Assembly: GCA_013298205.1 (NCBI GenBank)
Contig: JAAFJZ010000036.1
Location: 1-11,769 of the forward strand
Length of the DNA: 11,769 nucleotides
Direction of reading: 5' to 3'
Origin: Cytophagales bacterium
GTDB taxonomy: Bacteria; Bacteroidota; Bacteroidia; Cytophagales; UBA9547
Positions 8,801 to 11,769 of this stretch are shown piece after piece. The notes beneath the pieces were generated by a model. It searched no databases and had not been told where the DNA came from. It saw only the letters and a list, made by a program, of their open reading frames with translations. Both the position numbers and the translations under genes were made by a program. Position 1 is the first letter of the stretch. Each line of letters starts with the position of its first letter.

Positions 8801-9020
8801 TAAATCAATTCAAAAAGACATTTATGAATTGCAAAGAGGACAAGCACAACCTCATGTATATGGGGATGATTTAGAAAAAATTAAAATTCCAATTATTGAG
8901 AAAGGTAAACAACAAGCCGTCATTAATAAAATCAATGAAATAGAAACAAAAGCCAAGACTATTGTAGTAAAAAATATTGAATCAGAAATCAAGAAAATAA
9001 TTTTAGAACATATTTCGTAA
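5880..9020 (+). CDS. Single-chain restriction-modification enzyme (nuclease-methylase-specificity fusion, Type IIG-like)
   Basis: One 1046-residue chain appears to carry cutting, methylation and DNA recognition. The N-terminal part (about 60-180) resembles the HsdR N-terminal nuclease domain, with GRLD (Asp100) and IECK (Glu115, Lys117) forming a PD-(D/E)xK site. A helical linker follows. The N6-adenine methylase (about 370-680) has QFFTP at 399-403, SAM-binding DYAAGSGHF at 438-446 and catalytic NPPY at 555-558. From about 880 to the end is one HsdS-type target-recognition domain (KGKSITK, IPVIAGGQ, TVSASGAYAGF) with a closing helix. No helicase motor is present, so it is not a classical Type I enzyme. 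All catalytic motifs are intact. Having only one recognition half suggests an asymmetric site or dimer-based recognition. Downstream DNA implies that the specificity end was exchanged. The recognition sequence cannot be inferred. Confidence 0.92.
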   Translation: MNYKNFIQTLGFTPKENTSGIFYKKYNGYAIDIDIENSTYNFGGKIKFGDSNKTAQNIVKPEDWVVLECVDRLLEKGYKPQNISLEKSWRTGHNTSGRLDILVTRDNGTAYLMIECKTWGVEFEKEFKNLERNGGQLFTYFQQDKDADILMLYASQIKENGIEFKNAIIKIEDDYRQTGNIKDFYERWNKLPKTNGIFDSWVTPYEFQSKALTKNDLKVLKQEDSSFIFNRFLEILRHNVVSDKPNAFNKIFTLFLCKIVDENRNADEQLHFQWLEGEDTHISFQKRLTDLYNRGMLELLEKKVTDVSDSEFDKQFLQVDVQYRDKFKDILTEIRLKKNNEFAIKEVYDDTSFEENAKLVKEVVELLQVYQIRYNYRQQFLSDFFELLLTTGLKQESGQFFTPVPIARFIIKSLPFQEITAQKIEQGNKNDLLPTVIDYAAGSGHFITESMEEVQKYIDSLYESSFNPTTKRAIEKWKVDQFDWAEDYVYGIEKDYRLVKTAKVSCYLHGDGLAKVIHGDGLGDFATSKEFKDLLKETDKTYPQDNKQFDVIISNPPYSVSAFKGLMNSEKSVKAFDLYSRLTDQSSEIECLFIERTKQLLKDGGIAGIILPDTILNNTGIYTQTREILLKYFEILGIVELGSNTFMATQIKTITLFLRRRNNADAHNVEEAIKKCFVSLQDVTINGIEKPITKYVAHVWNPLSLEDYKTLLQKSPNKDIEQHEIYAAYSNKIKAKNKTELCNSILAIEQDKLLYFILAYPQKLVLVKTGEKNEEKQFLGYEFSTRRGSEGIHPIQRGKTIDECTELYDADSFTNPEKASFYIYKAFLGEYDLDIPKRLRQNLGYRNLFDMIDFEDIDSNKKIFLSEKRKVNFEEIWGTSKLISLQKISVIQKGKSITKAKTKQGKIPVIAGGQSPAYFHNESNREGNTITVSASGAYAGFVNYFDTPIFASDCNTVLSNNEKEFPTKLIFHILKSIQKDIYELQRGQAQPHVYGDDLEKIKIPIIEKGKQQAVINKINEIETKAKTIVVKNIESEIKKIILEHIS

Positions 9021-9023
9021 CCA

Positions 9024-9218
9024 ATGAATATAAAGCATCAAATACTAAACGCTATCAATTACAATAAACTTTCATTAAAAAATGAAGGGGAAAGGTTTTG
9101 GTATAATTACAAAATAAGAATTACGAAGTTGTTTTGGTCAAGAAACCTTTACGATGGCTACTTAATTGAAGTTTATGATAAACACTCAGGTATTCATTTG
9201 AATACCGTCAAATTTTAA
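9024..9218 (+). CDS. Small ORF coupled to the R-M gene, 64 aa, unknown
   Basis: The ATG lies three bases after the TAA of the restriction gene and in the same frame, so translation could be coupled. The 64-residue product is basic and aromatic (RFWYNYKIRITKLFWSR, then YDGYLIEVYDKHSG), without cysteine, signal peptide or membrane helix. I do not recognise it. Immediately after it comes the remnant of an older specificity tail. The ORF therefore lies within the segment that seems to have arrived with the present recognition domain, either as a passenger gene or as a broken piece of a larger one. It may not be expressed. Confidence 0.45.
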   Translation: MNIKHQILNAINYNKLSLKNEGERFWYNYKIRITKLFWSRNLYDGYLIEVYDKHSGIHLNTVKF

Positions 9219-9226
9219 TTTTTTCT

Positions 9227-9346
9227 GAGCAAAAAAAGATAGTTGCAGAAATTGAAAACATTTAAACCAAAATAACTGAATTGGAAAAACAGATTGCCGA
9301 CATTCCAAAACAGAAAGAGAAAATTTTGAAAAATTATTTAGTATAA
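9227..9346 (+). pseudogene. Remnant C-terminus of an HsdS-type specificity domain
   Basis: In reading frame 2 this stretch gives EQKKIVAEIENI, an in-frame TAA at 9263-9265, then TKITELEKQIADIPKQKEKI and a short tail ending NYLV at the TAA 9344-9346. That is the characteristic closing coiled-coil of specificity subunits and of R-M-S fusion proteins (EQ-x-x-IVAEIE...ELEKQI...IPKQKE). No start codon or recognition domain precedes it; the frame is closed at 9179-9181. It therefore looks like the tail left when an earlier specificity domain was replaced or interrupted. The intact enzyme upstream ends in a different helix. Its stop codon directly abuts the ATG of tag. Confidence 0.75.
9266..9281 (+). 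repeat. Right copy of 16-base imperfect direct repeat flanking the R-M gene
   Basis: ACCAAAATAACTGAAT, matching 5838-5853 at 15 of 16 positions. This copy encodes the TKITE segment of the remnant specificity tail. It could mark a target duplication made when the restriction gene inserted, or be a chance match in A+T-rich sequence. Confidence 0.4.
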
Positions 9347-9916
9347 ATGTCAGATTTTCAACACAAATCCCGATGCAAATGGTCTCTTTCAGACCCTATT
9401 TACGTCAAATACCATGACCAAGAATGGGGAATTCCCGTTCACGATGACCATCAACTTTTTGAAATGCTTGTCTTGGAAGGCGCACAAGCGGGTTTGAGTT
9501 GGATTACGGTATTGAAAAAGAGGGAAAACTATCGTTTGGCTTTTGATTTTTTTGATGCAGAAAAAATGGCAAAATATGATGACGAAAAAATAGCTTCTCT
9601 TTTGCTGGATGCTGGCATCATCAGAAATAGGCTCAAAATAAATGCTGCAATTGGCAATGCCAAAGCCTATTTAAAAATCATAGAAGAATTTGGAAGTTTT
9701 GATCAATATATTTGGCAATTTGTAAACTTTAAACCCATCATTAATACTTGGGATAGCTACCGAGATGCACCTACTCGCACGCCAGAATCGGATGCTATGA
9801 GCAAGAATTTACTAAAAAGAGGATTCAAATTCGTAGGTTCTACCATTTGCTACGCCTATATGCAAGCTGTGGGCATGGTAAGCGACCATGAAAAAGATTG
9901 CTTTTGTGCGAAATAA
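9347..9916 (+). CDS. tag: DNA-3-methyladenine glycosylase I
   Basis: This cytoplasmic base-excision repair enzyme removes N3-methyladenine from alkylated DNA. The 189-residue protein aligns, from memory, along the whole length of E. coli Tag. It has the zinc ligands Cys10, His23, His181 and Cys185, the lesion-pocket region YHDQEWG with Tyr22, and LEGAQAGLSWITVLKKRENY holding catalytic-site Glu44 and Trp52. DAGIIRNRLKI, a helix-hairpin-helix-like segment, and GFKFVGSTICYAYMQA near the C-terminus are also typical. The gene is intact. ATG 9347 follows directly on the stop of the specificity remnant, with no room for its own leader, so it may be read from transcripts entering from the restriction locus. 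It converges with the ATPase gene 14 bases downstream. Its position beside a restriction enzyme is probably fortuitous. Confidence 0.97.
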   Translation: MSDFQHKSRCKWSLSDPIYVKYHDQEWGIPVHDDHQLFEMLVLEGAQAGLSWITVLKKRENYRLAFDFFDAEKMAKYDDEKIASLLLDAGIIRNRLKINAAIGNAKAYLKIIEEFGSFDQYIWQFVNFKPIINTWDSYRDAPTRTPESDAMSKNLLKRGFKFVGSTICYAYMQAVGMVSDHEKDCFCAK

Positions 9917-9919
9917 TAG

Positions 9920-9946
9920 TTTTTCTAATTTTAGTCAATTAAAAAA
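9920..9946. terminator. Possible bidirectional terminator between tag and the ATPase gene
   Basis: TTTTTCTAATT at 9920-9930, a 6-base loop, and AATTAAAAAA at 9937-9946 form an inverted repeat of A-T pairs with one mismatch. It lies exactly where two convergent genes meet and offers T-runs on both strands. The stem has no G-C pairs, so it would be a weak hairpin. It overlaps the last codons of the ATPase gene. Confidence 0.25.
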
Positions 9947-11220
9947 CCTACAGCATATAAAGGAATATTGCTAAGCCATTCTTCTTTGCGAAATGTATTC
10001 ATGGAAGTTCTGATAGCATTTTTATTTTCAAATTTATCTACAAACACTTTCAAGCTTTTTGATTTTAGATTCTCTTCCGCTTTCACTTCAATAGGAATTA
10101 TTTTATTTTCATATTGCAATATAAAATCTATTTCGGCAGTGGCATTTTGAGCTGACCAATAATACAATTCTGTATGATTTCTTAACTGCTGGCAAACATA
10201 TTGTTCTGTCAAGGTTCCTTTGTACTCCGTGAGTATATTGTTTTTATCTAATAGTATTTTTTTATCCAAATTTGCTTTTGCATTTAACAAGCCAATATCA
10301 AGCAAAAATAATTTAAAACTATCAAAATCTGCATAGGCAATCAAGGGCAAAGCAGGTTTTTCTATTCTGTTAATTTTCAACACCAAGCCAGAATCGCATA
10401 ACCAGTTGATAGCCGCCTCAAAATCTTTGGCTCGCGAACCATGTTTTACCTGCCCGAAAATGAATTTTCTATTTTCTTTTGCCAATTGACCAATGATAGA
10501 ATGCCACACTAATGTAATTCTAGGCACGATTTCGTTTGGGGCATGTTTGGCAAAATCGTTTTCATAGCCCAATAATATTTTAGATTGTAGATTTCTCACC
10601 TCATCTAAATTTTTGTTTTGGATATAACTATAAACAACTTCTGGCATACCACCCACAAAATAATACAATCGCAACATTCCGATGAGTTTGTCATGAAAGC
10701 TGGCTAAAATACCCCAATTTTTAATCCGTAATTGCTCAGCAAGTCTGGTTTCTCCTGTATTTTCCAAAAATTCTTCAAAACTTAGAGGCTGAAGTTTCAT
10801 CAAATCAACTTTCCCAACAGGAAAAGAATTGTTTTTTTGGATTGAAATACCCAAAAACGAACCAGCCGCCACAATAAAAAATTGAGGTGCGTTTTCATAA
10901 AAATACTTTAATGAAGTTAAGCCTTTTTCTGCTTCTTGAATTTCATCAAAAATAAGCAATGTCTCATTTGCAATAATTTGATTATCGCTTTCAATTTCTA
11001 TAATCGTGATGATACGAGCAATATCAAAATCTGGTAAAAATATATTTTTAAGACGTTCGTTGCTTTCAAAATTTAGGTAAACTACATTTTTAAACTCTTG
11101 ATTACCAAACTCTTTCATCAGCCAAGTCTTGCCTACTTGTCTTGCCCCTTGAATGATTAATGGTTTACGGTTTAGAGAACTTTTCCAACTTTTTAATTCA
11201 TCAAATAATTGTCTTTTCAT
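9931..11220 (-). CDS. AAA ATPase with C-terminal DUF4143 domain
   Basis: This 429-residue protein joins a P-loop ATPase of the AAA_14 type to a DUF4143 C-terminal domain. Walker A is GARQVGKT (25-32). Walker B is LLIFDEIQ with Asp92 and Glu93. AAGSFLG near 118-124 fits the sensor-1 region. The C-terminal part contains EIDFIL (Asp365) and IPIEVKA (Glu378, Lys380), the spacing of a PD-(D/E)xK nuclease-like core, which in this family may or may not be active. These proteins are widespread in Bacteroidota and archaea, often in several copies. Their role is unproven; nucleic-acid or defence-related functions have been suggested. All key residues are present. The gene converges on tag and has its own upstream region with a large inverted repeat, which suggests separate and possibly autoregulated transcription. 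Confidence 0.93.
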   Translation of the reverse strand: MKRQLFDELKSWKSSLNRKPLIIQGARQVGKTWLMKEFGNQEFKNVVYLNFESNERLKNIFLPDFDIARIITIIEIESDNQIIANETLLIFDEIQEAEKGLTSLKYFYENAPQFFIVAAGSFLGISIQKNNSFPVGKVDLMKLQPLSFEEFLENTGETRLAEQLRIKNWGILASFHDKLIGMLRLYYFVGGMPEVVYSYIQNKNLDEVRNLQSKILLGYENDFAKHAPNEIVPRITLVWHSIIGQLAKENRKFIFGQVKHGSRAKDFEAAINWLCDSGLVLKINRIEKPALPLIAYADFDSFKLFLLDIGLLNAKANLDKKILLDKNNILTEYKGTLTEQYVCQQLRNHTELYYWSAQNATAEIDFILQYENKIIPIEVKAEENLKSKSLKVFVDKFENKNAIRTSMNTFRKEEWLSNIPLYAVGFLID

Positions 11221-11241
11221 CTTTTCTCATTTCTTTACATG

Positions 11242-11249
11242 CAAAAATA
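11242..11249 (-). promoter_or_regulatory. Candidate -7 promoter element of the ATPase gene
   Basis: On the minus strand this reads TATTTTTG, an exact match to TAnnTTTG, ending 21 bases before the ATG at 11220. No TTTG box stands at the usual distance upstream; that place is occupied by the inverted repeat at 11250-11303. A regulator binding the repeat would sit over the -33 region. Confidence 0.3.
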
Positions 11250-11303
11250 CATTTATTTGTATGAAAAAATGTATTTAATTACATTTTTATGTACGAATAA
11301 ATG
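11250..11303. repeat. Large imperfect inverted repeat, possible operator
   Basis: Two 24-base arms, 11250-11273 and 11280-11303, are inverted complements with four mismatches around a 6-base centre (TTTAAT). The inner nine pairs (AAAAATGTA against TACATTTTT) and the outer eight (CATTTATT against AATAAATG) are perfect. The pentamer TACAT or its complement recurs at 11236, 11248, 11269, 11280, 11289 and 11307. ACATTTTTATG occurs twice in direct orientation, at 11281-11291 and 11313-11323. The structure lies just upstream of the ATPase gene. It could be an operator for a dimeric regulator or a transcribed hairpin; the sequence alone does not decide. Confidence 0.55.
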
Positions 11304-11379
11304 AAATACATCACATTTTTATGAATGAAAACTCAAGATTATAGCTTAGTATGGGATTTATATTTGATGAAAAAATGCT

Positions 11380-11769
11380 CTAGCTCAAATTTTGAGCAAA
11401 AGCGTGCAATTTTTCAGCTAAAACAATACTGATTTTCTCATAGGATTCTTCGCTCCATCCTGCCACGTGTGGTGTAAGAATCACATTGGGAAAAGAAATT
11501 AATTCTTTGTAAATAGATTTTTCAAATGCAGTATAAGTAGAAAACTTTTCATTTTCTAGTACATCTAGTCCTAAGCCGAGTATTTTGCCTGCTTTGAGTA
11601 AGTTAGATAAAATAGAAGTTTCTACGATTGCCCCTCTAGCTGTATTTATCAAGTAGATGTTGTTTTTAAATTGATCAACAAAGACTGAATCCACTAAATG
11701 ATGGGTTTCTTCTGTGAGGGGAATATGTAAACTGACAATATCCACATTTTCAAAAAAGGTTTTCAAGTC
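11380..11769 (-). CDS. D-isomer specific 2-hydroxyacid dehydrogenase, C-terminal part (runs off window)
   Basis: The reading frame is open to the window edge, so only about 130 C-terminal residues are visible, and the TTG at 11766 is not taken as the start. The part seen covers the second half of the NAD-binding domain and the closing segment. DIVSLHIPLTEETHHLV is followed by INTARGAIV with the substrate-binding Arg, GLGLDVLENE with the Glu of the catalytic relay, and LTPHVAGWSEES with the catalytic His. All three active-site residues are therefore present. The family includes 3-phosphoglycerate dehydrogenase (serA), hydroxypyruvate, glycerate and D-lactate dehydrogenases; which one this is cannot be told without the N-terminal half. 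About 160 bases separate it from the ATPase gene on the same strand. Confidence 0.92.
   Translation of the reverse strand, partial: DLKTFFENVDIVSLHIPLTEETHHLVDSVFVDQFKNNIYLINTARGAIVETSILSNLLKAGKILGLGLDVLENEKFSTYTAFEKSIYKELISFPNVILTPHVAGWSEESYEKISIVLAEKLHAFAQNLS

Noticed and set aside
11359..11366. TATATTTG on the plus strand as a promoter
   Set aside because: Would read antisense into the dehydrogenase gene, has no -33 partner, and the 8-mer is easily produced by chance here.
11383..11397. Palindrome GCTCAAATTTTGAGC at the dehydrogenase 3' end as a terminator
   Set aside because: Lies in the last codons, has no room for a loop with a full stem, and the nearest T-run on the minus strand is several bases beyond.

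Overview
The window is A+T-rich bacterial DNA, probably from Bacteroidota. The reasons are candidate -7 promoter elements of the TAnnTTTG type, the lack of clear Shine-Dalgarno sequences, a Bacteroidota-style PBP1C with a cysteine-rich C-terminal part, and a DUF4143 ATPase of a kind common in that phylum. I cannot place it more finely than phylum.

Layout, left to right. (1) 40-2977, plus strand: an uncharacterised 188-residue protein, followed 10 bases later by pbpC, a bifunctional peptidoglycan synthase. (2) 3167-3894, plus strand: two overlapping small genes, an 87-residue protein of unknown function and a retropepsin-like aspartic protease. They look like a co-translated module without an assigned function. 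(3) 3983-5823, plus strand: two GT-A glycosyltransferases separated by 5 bases, probably for surface glycan or LPS assembly. (4) 5880-9346, plus strand: a single-chain restriction-modification enzyme with a nuclease domain, an N6-adenine methylase and one target-recognition domain. It is followed by a small coupled ORF and then by a clear remnant of a different specificity-subunit C-terminus. (5) 9347-9916, plus strand: tag, DNA-3-methyladenine glycosylase I, whose ATG directly abuts the stop of the remnant. (6) 9931-11220, minus strand: an AAA/DUF4143 ATPase convergent with tag, with an elaborate inverted repeat upstream. (7) 11380 to the window edge, minus strand: the C-terminal part of a D-2-hydroxyacid dehydrogenase.

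The ends of the window carry housekeeping-type genes (pbpC, tag, 2-hydroxyacid dehydrogenase), while 3.1-9.35 kb looks accessory. The strongest leads are the small protein/aspartic protease pair and the restriction locus. The restriction locus appears to have exchanged its specificity end, leaving the old tail behind, and it is flanked by a near-identical 16-base direct repeat. No rRNA, tRNA, CRISPR array, transposase or integrase was recognised, and no gene-free stretch exceeds 300 bases.
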